DNA of 27,300 bases from Desulfobulbaceae bacterium UBA2262 (GTDB lineage: Bacteria > Desulfobacterota > Desulfobulbia > Desulfobulbales > Desulfurivibrionaceae), in assembly GCA_002347185.1 (NCBI GenBank), contig DDXK01000025.1, positions 1,736 through 29,035 of the forward strand, given 5' to 3'. Below, in pieces: positions 1 to 6,306 of the stretch. The notes below the pieces were generated by a model. It was not told the origin of the DNA, searched no databases, and saw nothing but the letters and a program-made list of their open reading frames with translations. The translations under genes were made by a program, and so were the position numbers. Within the stretch, counting starts at the first letter, position 1. Every line of letters starts with the position of its first letter.

Positions 1-123
1 GAGTGCCGAGTGCTGAGTGCCGAGTGCCGAGTGAAGGAACGAACCGCCCGGGCCTTTGCCCTTACTCAGTCCTCAGTCCTCAGTCCTCAGTCCTCAGTCC
101 TCGGCACTCGGCACTCGGCACTC
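1..123. repeat. Heptamer-array inverted repeat R1, truncated at window edge
   Basis: Four plus-strand heptamers (GAGTGCC three times, GAGTGCT once) at 1-28 lead into a core at 29-67. Eight complementary heptamers follow (AGTCCTC five times, then GGCACTC three times) at 68-123. The core reads GAACGAACCGCCCGGGCC on the plus strand, so it is inverted relative to every other copy in the window. The last heptamer shares one base with the TAG stop of the TonB-dependent receptor. The left end may continue outside the window. Confidence 0.9.
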
Positions 124-2120
124 TAAAACCGCACCTTCCAGAGGAGGCTTGCCGTCAGGGGCGGGCCCTCGGCCGGGCCGTAGAGGTCGGGCAGCAGGTA
201 CCGCTGGTCGAGGAGGTTGTCGAGCCTGGCGACAATGGAGTCGCGGCCGGCCAGGAAGCCCGGCCGGCGATAGCTCAGATCGAGGAGCAGGGGCGCCGAG
301 TAGCTGCCGGATCTGGAGCCGCTGGCGTAGCTGTACTCCACCTCCCCCCAGGTCCGGGCGCTGAGGCTCAGATCGCGGCCCGGCCCGAGCCGCCAGCCGA
401 GGCCGAGATTCACAAGCCAGCCCGGCCCCTGGTCCAGCGGTTCGTTCCACTGCTCGTAGAGCTCCTCCCGGCTGCCGTCCGGCCTGATGATGGTGTAGCG
501 CAGGGCGCGGAAACGCTCGTCCCCGCCGCCCTCGCTCAACGCCAGGCTGCCGCTGGCGCGCAGGGAAGCGGCGAGGGGCAGGGAGACGGCCAGTTCCAGG
601 CCGCGCAGCTCGCGGCTGGCGGGCAGGGAAAGGCCGCCGTAGGGATCCTCGGCCCGATGCTCCTCCACCCGGCTCGCAAAGAGAGTCAGCTCCAGAAGGC
701 GACCCGGGGAGGGATTCCAGGCGAGCTGGACGCTGGCGGTCTCAATGGACTCCGGCTCGAAGGGAGTGGTGCCGAACAGCTGGCTCGAATAGGGGCTGCG
801 GAAGGCGTTGCCGAAAGAGGCCTTCAGGCGCAGGGTTTCAGCGAGGGGCCGGTTGAGGCCCAGGCTGTAGCTGAGGGTGGAGCTGTACTGGCTGTGGTCG
901 TCCAGGCGCCCGCCCAGCCACCATTCGGTGCCGCCCCACTGATGACGGAACTGGGCGAAGAGGGAGGCGAGGTCGTTGCTGAAATCCTCCTGCTGCACCA
1001 CGGGGACGAAGAAACTGCCGGCCGGGGCGAGGAAATCGGGAAGAAAGCCGTCCTGGACCACGGCGTCCTCCACGCTGCTCTGCCGCCAGGAGGCGCCGGC
1101 GGTGACCAGCCCGCGGGAGAGCAGGCGGCGGTCCCAGAGCAGGGAAAGCTCGCTGGCCCGGCTGGTCTGGCTGCGCTCGACGTCGCCGTCCTGCAGCCGG
1201 TAGTCGGTCTGCTGGACAAAGCCGGACAGCGCGTAGTGGGAGGGGCCGACCACCCTGCTCGCCGTGGCCTTGAGCAGGTTGACCGGCGCCTCTTTTTCCC
1301 CGGCCCAGCTCAAGCCGCCGGCGTCCCGCATGGTGTAGCGGCGGCGGAAGTCGGACCAGCGGCCGGTGAGGCTCAGCCAGTCGCCATGCTGGAAGGAGCC
1401 AGCCAGCTCGCCGAACTCGGAGGGCTGGACGGTTTGGGTGCCGGCGCTGCCGTCGGCGGCAAAGGCCTGATAATCCGGCTCGGAAAAGCGCTGGCGAAGG
1501 CCGGTGGCCAGGGCAAAGGCCTCGCTCCGGCCACCGACCCAGCCCCAGTTCAGGCTCGCCCCCTGCCCCGGCTGGCTGCCGGCGGAAAGAGCAAGCTCGG
1601 GGCCTGGGCGCTGCCGGCCCCGGCTGGGTACGATGTTGACCACCCCGGCAAAGGCGTCGGGCCCCCAGAGGACCGAACCGGGGCCGCGGACCAGCTCCAC
1701 CCGCTCCACCCCGGCCAGGGACAGCTCCTGGTCCAGCGGGGCGAGATTGCGGGTGACGTCGGTGGTGAGCGGCACCCCGTCGTAGAGAAAGAGCACCGAA
1801 TCGCGCAGGCCGCGCAGATAGGGGGCGCTGCCCCGGCCGGAAGGGACAAAAAAGAAGCCGGGCTGGTCGGCGAGCAGTTCGGCCAGGGTCGCATAGCCCA
1901 TCCGCTCGATCTCCTCCCGGCCGACGACGTTGACCAGGGCCGGCGCCAGGGCGGGCGATTCGGGCTGCCGGGAGGCCACGGTGGCCACGGGCTCCGCCTC
2001 GCCCACGAACATCAGCATGGTCTCGTCCACGGAGTCGCCTTCCGTGGCCAGGGCCGGCAGGGGCGCAAGAAGAAGAGCCATGGCGAGAGAAAATGCGTAA
2101 AGAAGGTGGGGAATCCGCAT
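123..2120 (-). CDS. TonB-dependent outer-membrane receptor
   Basis: Outer-membrane beta-barrel receptor that imports a scarce ligand using TonB energy; the ligand cannot be read from the sequence. From the ATG at 2120 (AGGA five bases upstream) the protein is 665 aa. It has a signal peptide (MRIPHLLYAF... to PALA), a TonB-box-like acidic stretch (DETMLMFVGE), a plug domain over roughly residues 60-170 with the typical LYDGVPL and VELVRGPGSVLWGPDA motifs, and a barrel ending in the classical C-terminal aromatic (KVRF). A TTG at 2147 with a better Shine-Dalgarno (AAGGAG, seven bases upstream) would add nine residues and is a serious alternative. It lies downstream of a response regulator, sensor kinase and periplasmic binding protein, suggesting regulated uptake. 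The length is typical of the family. No cobalamin riboswitch was seen upstream. Confidence 0.93.
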   Translation of the reverse strand: MRIPHLLYAFSLAMALLLAPLPALATEGDSVDETMLMFVGEAEPVATVASRQPESPALAPALVNVVGREEIERMGYATLAELLADQPGFFFVPSGRGSAPYLRGLRDSVLFLYDGVPLTTDVTRNLAPLDQELSLAGVERVELVRGPGSVLWGPDAFAGVVNIVPSRGRQRPGPELALSAGSQPGQGASLNWGWVGGRSEAFALATGLRQRFSEPDYQAFAADGSAGTQTVQPSEFGELAGSFQHGDWLSLTGRWSDFRRRYTMRDAGGLSWAGEKEAPVNLLKATASRVVGPSHYALSGFVQQTDYRLQDGDVERSQTSRASELSLLWDRRLLSRGLVTAGASWRQSSVEDAVVQDGFLPDFLAPAGSFFVPVVQQEDFSNDLASLFAQFRHQWGGTEWWLGGRLDDHSQYSSTLSYSLGLNRPLAETLRLKASFGNAFRSPYSSQLFGTTPFEPESIETASVQLAWNPSPGRLLELTLFASRVEEHRAEDPYGGLSLPASRELRGLELAVSLPLAASLRASGSLALSEGGGDERFRALRYTIIRPDGSREELYEQWNEPLDQGPGWLVNLGLGWRLGPGRDLSLSARTWGEVEYSYASGSRSGSYSAPLLLDLSYRRPGFLAGRDSIVARLDNLLDQRYLLPDLYGPAEGPPLTASLLWKVRF

Positions 2121-2185
2121 ATTTTTCCTGATACTTTTTCCGAACAAGTCACTGCTCCTTACGGAGTTTTTTTTTAGTTGTTTTT

Positions 2186-2201
2186 TGCACCACGAAGGCC
2201 A
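2186..2201 (-). promoter_or_regulatory. Candidate sigma-54 (-24/-12) promoter for the receptor gene
   Basis: On the minus strand the site reads TGGCCTTCGTGGTGCA: TGGC at -24 and TGCA at -12, with GG and GC separated by ten bases as sigma-54 requires. It would start transcription near 2175, a short distance before the TonB-dependent receptor. The gene next to it encodes an NtrC-type activator that works only with sigma-54. The site lies inside the CACGAAG repeat, so the match may be fortuitous. The second copy of that repeat has TGAC instead of TGGC and loses the essential GG. Confidence 0.35.
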
Positions 2202-2345
2202 CGAAGAGCACGAAGTTTTTTTATGTCTTTGTCCCGCTCCTGCGCATCCCTGCGCCCGCGGGATTAGTCCATCCCTGGACGTCTCCGCTCCCTGCCTCTG
2301 CCCTTCTCCTTCTCCCCCCGGGAGAAGGCCGGGATGAGGGGAAGG
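2188..2345. repeat. CACGAAG intergenic element, copy 1
   Basis: The element begins with three CACGAAG units at nine-base period (2191-2215), followed by a T tract, a GC-rich segment containing GGATTAGTCCATCCCTGGAC, and a palindrome. Nearly the same sequence recurs at 9361-9516 with only scattered changes. It lies in the gap of about 370 bases between the receptor and the response regulator and carries no credible gene. CACGAAG-type repeats are common in intergenic DNA of many Gram-negative genomes. Confidence 0.85.
2308..2328. repeat. Intergenic palindrome (CCTTCTCCC / GGGAGAAGG)
   Basis: Perfect nine-base arms at 2308-2316 and 2320-2328 with a three-base loop. It is followed by GCCGGGATGAGG, a combination typical of widespread short intergenic palindromes of the REP type. 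The copy at about 9480-9500 has a degraded right arm. Confidence 0.75.
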
Positions 2346-2411
2346 CGTTTCCGGGCCTGCCAGAACCCTCTTGCCTTGCCGCCTCCCCTCGATTCTTCCC
2401 CCTCACCCCGA

Positions 2412-2434
2412 CCCTCCCCCGCCAGGGGGGAGGG
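2412..2434. repeat. Intergenic palindrome (CCCTCCCCC / GGGGGAGGG)
   Basis: Perfect nine-base arms at 2412-2420 and 2426-2434 with a five-base loop, followed by an A-rich stretch. It is different in sequence from the palindrome at 2308-2328. It could fold in RNA on either strand and might act as a weak terminator, but no function is shown. Confidence 0.7.
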
Positions 2435-2448
2435 AGAAAAAAAGGGGC

Positions 2449-2497
2449 CGCACTCGGCACTCAGTCCTCAGTCCTCGACACTCGGCACTCACCACTC
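2449..2497. repeat. Heptamer half-array R2 (right arm only)
   Basis: Seven heptamers of the GGCACTC/AGTCCTC type with drift (GACACTC, ACCACTC) occur without the conserved core or a left arm. The array ends in the TGA stop of the response regulator at 2496-2498. It looks like the remnant of an element whose other half was lost or replaced by the CACGAAG element and the palindromes. Confidence 0.85.
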
Positions 2498-3914
2498 ACC
2501 CCTCGTCCCTCTTCCTGCCGATAAAAATCCGGTGCACCTGGATGGTTCTTGCCTGCGGCTCGCCTCCCTCCCCTTCCAGCAGGCCCAGCAGGGTGCGGAA
2601 CCTGGCCCGGCTCACCCGCAGAAGGCGGGCCGCCGCGCTCTGGTTGCCGGCGGTCAGCTCCAGGGACTGCCGGACGATGCTGCGCTGCAGCTCCTCGTAG
2701 TCGATCCCGGCGGCGGGGAGCCGGAAAAGCTCCTCCCCGGCAGGGGCCGGCGCCGCGCCGCCCAGATAGGAGAAATCGTCCGAGGAAAGCGGGGTGGCCC
2801 CGCCCTTCAGGATCATGGCCCGCTCCACGGCGTTGAAGAGCTCGCGGATATTGCCGGGCCAGGGATATTCACCCAGGAGCTTCTGGGCGGCCGGGGTGAG
2901 GATCTCGCCTTCCACCGGGCGGCCGGAGAGCTTTTCCAGGCAATGGCGGACCAGGGGCGCGATGTCCTGCCTGCGCTCCCGCAGAGGGGGCAGGTGGATG
3001 GGAAAGACCGCCAGCCGGTAGTAGAGATCCTCCCGGAAAAGCCCCTCGCCCACCAGCCGGGGCAGGTCCTTGTTGGTGGCGCAGAGCAGGCGGCAGCGGA
3101 TGGGGACCTCCTCGTTGCCGCCCACCCGCTGCACGCTTTTCTCCTGGATCGCCCGCAGGAGCTTGGCCTGCGCCTCCACGGGCAGCTCGCCGATCTCGTC
3201 GAGGAAAAGGGTGCCTTCGCCGGCGAACTCGAACTTGCCGGCCCTGGCCTTGTCCGCGCCGGTGAAGGCGCCCCGCTCATGGCCGAAGAGCTCCGCCTCG
3301 ATGAGGTTCGGGGCGATGGCCGCGCAGTTGACCGCGACAAAGCGGTTGTGGCGGCGGCCGCTCGCCTGATGGATGAGGCGGGCCACCACCTCCTTGCCGG
3401 TGCCCGACTCGCCGGTGACCAGGACGGTGGCCTCGCTGGCCGCCACCTTGAGGGCCAGCTCATGCACCTTGCGCATGGGCGGGGAGACGAAGATCCCGGA
3501 GGCGGGCTCGCCGGCCGCCTCGCGGCGCAGACGGATGTTCTCGGCCAGGAGGCGGCGCACCCCCAGGGCGCGCTCCACCGCCAGCAGCACGTCCTTCTCC
3601 GCGAAGGGCTTGACCAGGTAATCGGCGGCGCCCAGCCGCAGCGCCTCCACCGCCGAATCGAGGGTGGCGAAGGCGGTGATGAAGATCAGGGGGCAGCCAA
3701 GCTCCCGCTCGCGAATGGCGGCCAGAAGACCGAGCCCGTCCCCCCCTTCCATGCGCATGTCGGAGATCACCAGGTCTACCGCCTCCCGCTCCAGCACGGC
3801 CAGGGCGGCCCCACCGCTCTCCGCCTCGAAAACCTGATGGCCGGCGGCAACCAGCATGAGCTGCAGGATGAGCCGGATTTTCTCTTCGTCGTCAACAATC
3901 AGTATCTGGGCCAT
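2496..3914 (-). CDS. NtrC-type sigma-54-dependent response regulator
   Basis: Phosphorylation-controlled activator of sigma-54 promoters, 472 aa. The receiver domain (1-120) has acidic residues D8 and D9, phospho-acceptor D52 and K102. The AAA+ domain (about 140-375) has Walker A GESGTGKE (168-175), the sigma-54 contact loop GAFTGA (215-220) and Walker B LFLDEIGE (236-243). A Fis-type helix-turn-helix lies at about 410-445, with a basic tail to 472. The start at 3914 is chosen because GAGG lies six bases upstream and MAQILIVDDEE is the canonical receiver N-terminus; an open frame extends further upstream only through repeat DNA. The histidine kinase at 4664-6115 is the likely partner, with only the four-helix-bundle gene between them. 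The adjacent TonB-dependent receptor is a plausible target. Its TGA stop is part of a heptamer array. Confidence 0.95.
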   Translation of the reverse strand: MAQILIVDDEEKIRLILQLMLVAAGHQVFEAESGGAALAVLEREAVDLVISDMRMEGGDGLGLLAAIRERELGCPLIFITAFATLDSAVEALRLGAADYLVKPFAEKDVLLAVERALGVRRLLAENIRLRREAAGEPASGIFVSPPMRKVHELALKVAASEATVLVTGESGTGKEVVARLIHQASGRRHNRFVAVNCAAIAPNLIEAELFGHERGAFTGADKARAGKFEFAGEGTLFLDEIGELPVEAQAKLLRAIQEKSVQRVGGNEEVPIRCRLLCATNKDLPRLVGEGLFREDLYYRLAVFPIHLPPLRERRQDIAPLVRHCLEKLSGRPVEGEILTPAAQKLLGEYPWPGNIRELFNAVERAMILKGGATPLSSDDFSYLGGAAPAPAGEELFRLPAAGIDYEELQRSIVRQSLELTAGNQSAAARLLRVSRARFRTLLGLLEGEGGEPQARTIQVHRIFIGRKRDEG

Positions 3915-3928
3915 GGTAAATCCTCTTT

Positions 3929-4092
3929 CAGGACTGAGTGCCGAGGACTGAGTGCCGAGTAAAGGCAAGGTCCGGGCGGTTCGTTCCTTCACTCGGCACT
4001 CAGTCCTCAGCACTCAGTCCTCGTTACTCAGCACTCAGTCCTCAGTCCTCGGCACTCGGCACTCGGCACTCAGTCCTCGGCACTCAATCCTC
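3929..4092. repeat. Heptamer-array inverted repeat R3 with short core
   Basis: The left arm (3929-3956) alternates GAGGACT and GAGTGCC. The core at 3957-3994 contains GGTCCGGGCGGTTCGTTC and is closed by GAGTAAAGG and CCTTCACTC. The right arm (3995-4092) has fourteen complementary heptamers. The left arm and the first four right-arm heptamers can pair almost perfectly, giving with the core ends a stem of about 37 bp and a loop of about 20 bases. The left end stops just upstream of the response regulator's ribosome binding site; the right end overlaps the TGA of the four-helix-bundle gene. Confidence 0.92.
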
Positions 4093-4453
4093 ATTTTTTC
4101 TCCAACGAACCACGCAAACCGCCCAAAATTCTCCCGAGCTCCTCGGCCTGAGCCAGCAGTGCTTCAAGAGCACTATCAGGCAGGTATCCCACATCATGAG
4201 CGACATACAACTGGCTCCGCACCTCCGCGCATGATGCCTTGGCGATAATCACAAAATGATGAAACTCCGCGCGCCTGGCCCTTTCGAAGCCCTCGGCGAT
4301 ATTTGACATAATCGAGACAGCCGCTCGGCGCATCTGGCTCTGCAATGCGAAATCACGAGCAAATTCCTGTCCCGCCGTAACCCGGTATATCTCCGTCACC
4401 AACAGCCTGGCCTTTTGCCAGGCAATCAACTCCTCAAACCGCGCAGCCTTCAT
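4091..4453 (-). CDS. Four-helix bundle protein (S23 / 23S rRNA intervening-sequence family)
   Basis: Small 120-aa protein with the family N-terminus (FEELIAWQKARLL) and the conserved stretch LQSQMRRAAVSIMSNIAEGFERA, followed by two more amphipathic helices. The family was first found encoded in intervening sequences of 23S rRNA genes and shares its fold with Avd, the accessory protein of diversity-generating retroelements. Its biochemical role is unknown. The start at 4453 is preferred over 4465 because GAGGG lies five bases upstream and the protein then begins like its relatives. Its base composition is visibly richer in A and T than the flanking genes, and it is enclosed by two heptamer-array elements, so it looks like an insertion between the kinase and regulator genes. 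No rRNA or reverse transcriptase is nearby. Confidence 0.88.
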   Translation of the reverse strand: MKAARFEELIAWQKARLLVTEIYRVTAGQEFARDFALQSQMRRAAVSIMSNIAEGFERARRAEFHHFVIIAKASCAEVRSQLYVAHDVGYLPDSALEALLAQAEELGRILGGLRGSLEKK

Positions 4454-4472
4454 CCGATCCCTCATTTTTTTT

Positions 4473-4686
4473 CAGGACTGAGTGCCTTTTCAGGACTGAG
4501 TGCCGAGGACTGAGTGCCGAGTAAGGGCAAGGTCCGGGCGGTTCGTGCTTGCCCTCCCGCACCGGCACTCACTCCCATGCCTTTCTCTTTTGTCCTTCAC
4601 TCAGTCCTCAGTCCTCGGCACTCGGCACTCAGTCCTCGGCACTCGGCACTCAGCACTCAGCACTCAGTCCTCGGCACTCGGCACTC
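4473..4686. repeat. Heptamer-array inverted repeat R4a with long core
   Basis: The left end repeats TTTTCAGGACTGAGTGCC, followed by three heptamers. The core starts at 4519 with GGTCCGGGCGGTTCGTG and continues through an extra segment of about 50 bases (4552-4602) that recurs with one mismatch at 9580-9630. Twelve complementary heptamers follow at 4603-4686. The TGA stop of the histidine kinase lies inside this array at 4664-4666, so the last codons of the kinase are repeat sequence. Confidence 0.9.
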
Positions 4687-6115
4687 GTTTTTCCTCCAAC
4701 GGTATCCGCACCGTGAAGCGGGCTCCCCCTTTCTCGCGGTTTTCCGCCGCGATCCCGCCGCCGTGGCCGCTGATAATCTCGCTGGCGATGGCCAGGCCGA
4801 GGCCGGTCCCCTTGGCCCTGGTGCTGAAAAAGGGCTCGAAGATCCGGGGCAGGTTTTCGGCCGCGATGCCCGGGCCGTCGTCCTCCACGACAAAGAGCAG
4901 CTCGCCGGGCCGGCGCTCCACCCGCACCCGGACCCCTGCCTCGCTCGCCGCCAGATCGAGGGCGTTGCGGACGATGTTGAGGAGCGCCCTTTCCAGCAGC
5001 TGCGGGTCGCAGGCAAGCTCGGCGCCCGCGCAGTCGTCGCTCTCGATGCCGATGCCGGGGCCCAGCAGCCTGATCCGCCGGTAGAGCCCGGCCACCAGCC
5101 CGTCCAGGGCCACCGGCCGGAAGGCGGGGGGCTGCGGCCGGGCAAAAACGAGGAAATCCTCGATCAGCTTGTTGATCCGGGCGATCTCCTCGTCGAGGAA
5201 GCCCAGCAGCCGCTCCTTCATGCCCGGGGCGAGGGGAGCGTCCTTCCTGAGGACATCGAGGCTGCCCTTGATGATGGCCAGCGGATTTTTTATTTCATGG
5301 GCAACGATCATGGAAAATTTACCGACTTCCGCCAGCACCTGCTGCCGGGCCATGGCCGCGTGCGCCTCGTCGAGCTTTCGCCGCTCCCGGGCCAGGGCGT
5401 CGAGCATCTCGTTGAAGGCATGGGCCAGGGTGGCGGTCTCGCGCAGGGCGCCACCGCTGGCCCGCACCTCCATCCGGCCCCGGGAAACCTGCACCGCCAC
5501 AGCGAGCAGCTCGCGGAGCGGGGCGTTGATGGCCCGGGCCAGCAGCCAGTACATCACCACCGGCACACTGCCCAGAAGCAGGGAGATCAACAGGAAGCGG
5601 GCGGCGAGCAGCTTCCTGAGCTCATTGAGCCCGGTGTCCGCGTAGTAAAGGCGCACCTGCCCCAGCACCTCCTCCACCTCCTCGGCCGGCCCGAAAAAGG
5701 GCGAGTCGCCCCGGGCCATGGGGTCGGCCACCACCGGCACCGAAACGGATTCAAGACCCTCGGCGCCGCCGGGATGGGCCTTGCTGATGATCTTCTCCCC
5801 CCGGCGGTCGCGGATCTCCACGGCCCGCACATCGCTCATGGCCAGCATATTTTCCGCCAGCCCCTCCAGGATGCGCGGATTGGCCAGCAGCACCCCCAGC
5901 TCGGCGTTTTTGGCCAGGTAGGAGGCGAGCAGGGTGAAATGCTCACGGAAACGGGCGCTTTCAAAATTGACGGTGAGCCGGTAGCCCGCCACCCCCACGG
6001 CGGCCGAGGTGCCGACGATAAAGCAGAAGGCGATGGCCGTGAGTCTCCCCTGGATGGAATGGAGCCCCAGCCTTCTCGTCAATCCGTTCTGCAATCTGTC
6101 CGCGCCTGCCGCCAT
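4664..6115 (-). CDS. Membrane sensor histidine kinase
   Basis: Inner-membrane sensor of 483 aa that phosphorylates a partner regulator. Transmembrane helix 1 is at about 24-47, followed by a periplasmic sensor region (about 50-170, resembling CHASE8-type sensors) and transmembrane helix 2 at about 174-194. HAMP spans about 190-245. The phospho-acceptor is H273 in VAHEIKNPL. The N box is LLNIVRNAL (378-386), the G1 box EDDGPGIA (411-418), the F box IFEPFF and the G2 box GTGLGL (436-441). All catalytic motifs are intact. Upstream lies a periplasmic binding protein that could deliver the signal; downstream is the NtrC-type regulator. The C-terminal tail VPSAED is encoded by the heptamer repeat, not by native kinase sequence. 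The Shine-Dalgarno before 6115 is weak, so the start is moderately sure. Confidence 0.94.
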   Translation of the reverse strand: MAAGADRLQNGLTRRLGLHSIQGRLTAIAFCFIVGTSAAVGVAGYRLTVNFESARFREHFTLLASYLAKNAELGVLLANPRILEGLAENMLAMSDVRAVEIRDRRGEKIISKAHPGGAEGLESVSVPVVADPMARGDSPFFGPAEEVEEVLGQVRLYYADTGLNELRKLLAARFLLISLLLGSVPVVMYWLLARAINAPLRELLAVAVQVSRGRMEVRASGGALRETATLAHAFNEMLDALARERRKLDEAHAAMARQQVLAEVGKFSMIVAHEIKNPLAIIKGSLDVLRKDAPLAPGMKERLLGFLDEEIARINKLIEDFLVFARPQPPAFRPVALDGLVAGLYRRIRLLGPGIGIESDDCAGAELACDPQLLERALLNIVRNALDLAASEAGVRVRVERRPGELLFVVEDDGPGIAAENLPRIFEPFFSTRAKGTGLGLAIASEIISGHGGGIAAENREKGGARFTVRIPLEEKRVPSAED

Positions 6116-6124
6116 TGGTTCACC

Positions 6125-6306
6125 ATTTTTTCAGGACTGAGGGCCTTTTCAGGACTGAGGGCCGAGTGCCGAGGACTGAGTAAAGGCAAGGTCCGGGCTG
6201 TTCGTTCCTGCACTCGGCACTCAGTCCTCAGTCCTCGGCACTCACTCCTCAGTCCTCGGCACTCAGTCCTCGGCACTCGGCACTCAGTCCTCAGTCCTCG
6301 GCACTC
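6125..6306. repeat. Heptamer-array inverted repeat R4b with short core
   Basis: The left end shows the same border as R4a and R5 (TTTTCAGGACTGAGGGCC), then GAGTGCC and GAGGACT. The core at 6178-6215 carries GGTCCGGGCTGTTCGTTC, one base off the consensus. Thirteen complementary heptamers follow at 6216-6306. The right end shares the GA of the TGA stop of the substrate-binding protein gene; the left end lies 10-15 bases upstream of the histidine kinase start. Confidence 0.92.

Noticed and set aside
3..2177. Very long open frame on the plus strand opposite the TonB-dependent receptor
   Set aside because: It is antisense to a gene with clear motifs, has low-complexity Gly/Ala/Pro/Gln-rich content typical of high-GC shadow frames, and begins within repeat DNA.
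2148..2300. Cobalamin or other riboswitch upstream of the receptor gene
   Set aside because: The leader is occupied by the CACGAAG element and T tracts; no B12-box-like sequence was seen.
3995..4092. CRISPR array
   Set aside because: Units are seven bases long with no unique spacers and no cas gene is present.
4091..4453. 23S rRNA intervening sequence or diversity-generating retroelement
   Set aside because: No rRNA sequence surrounds the gene, and no reverse transcriptase or template/variable repeat pair was seen.
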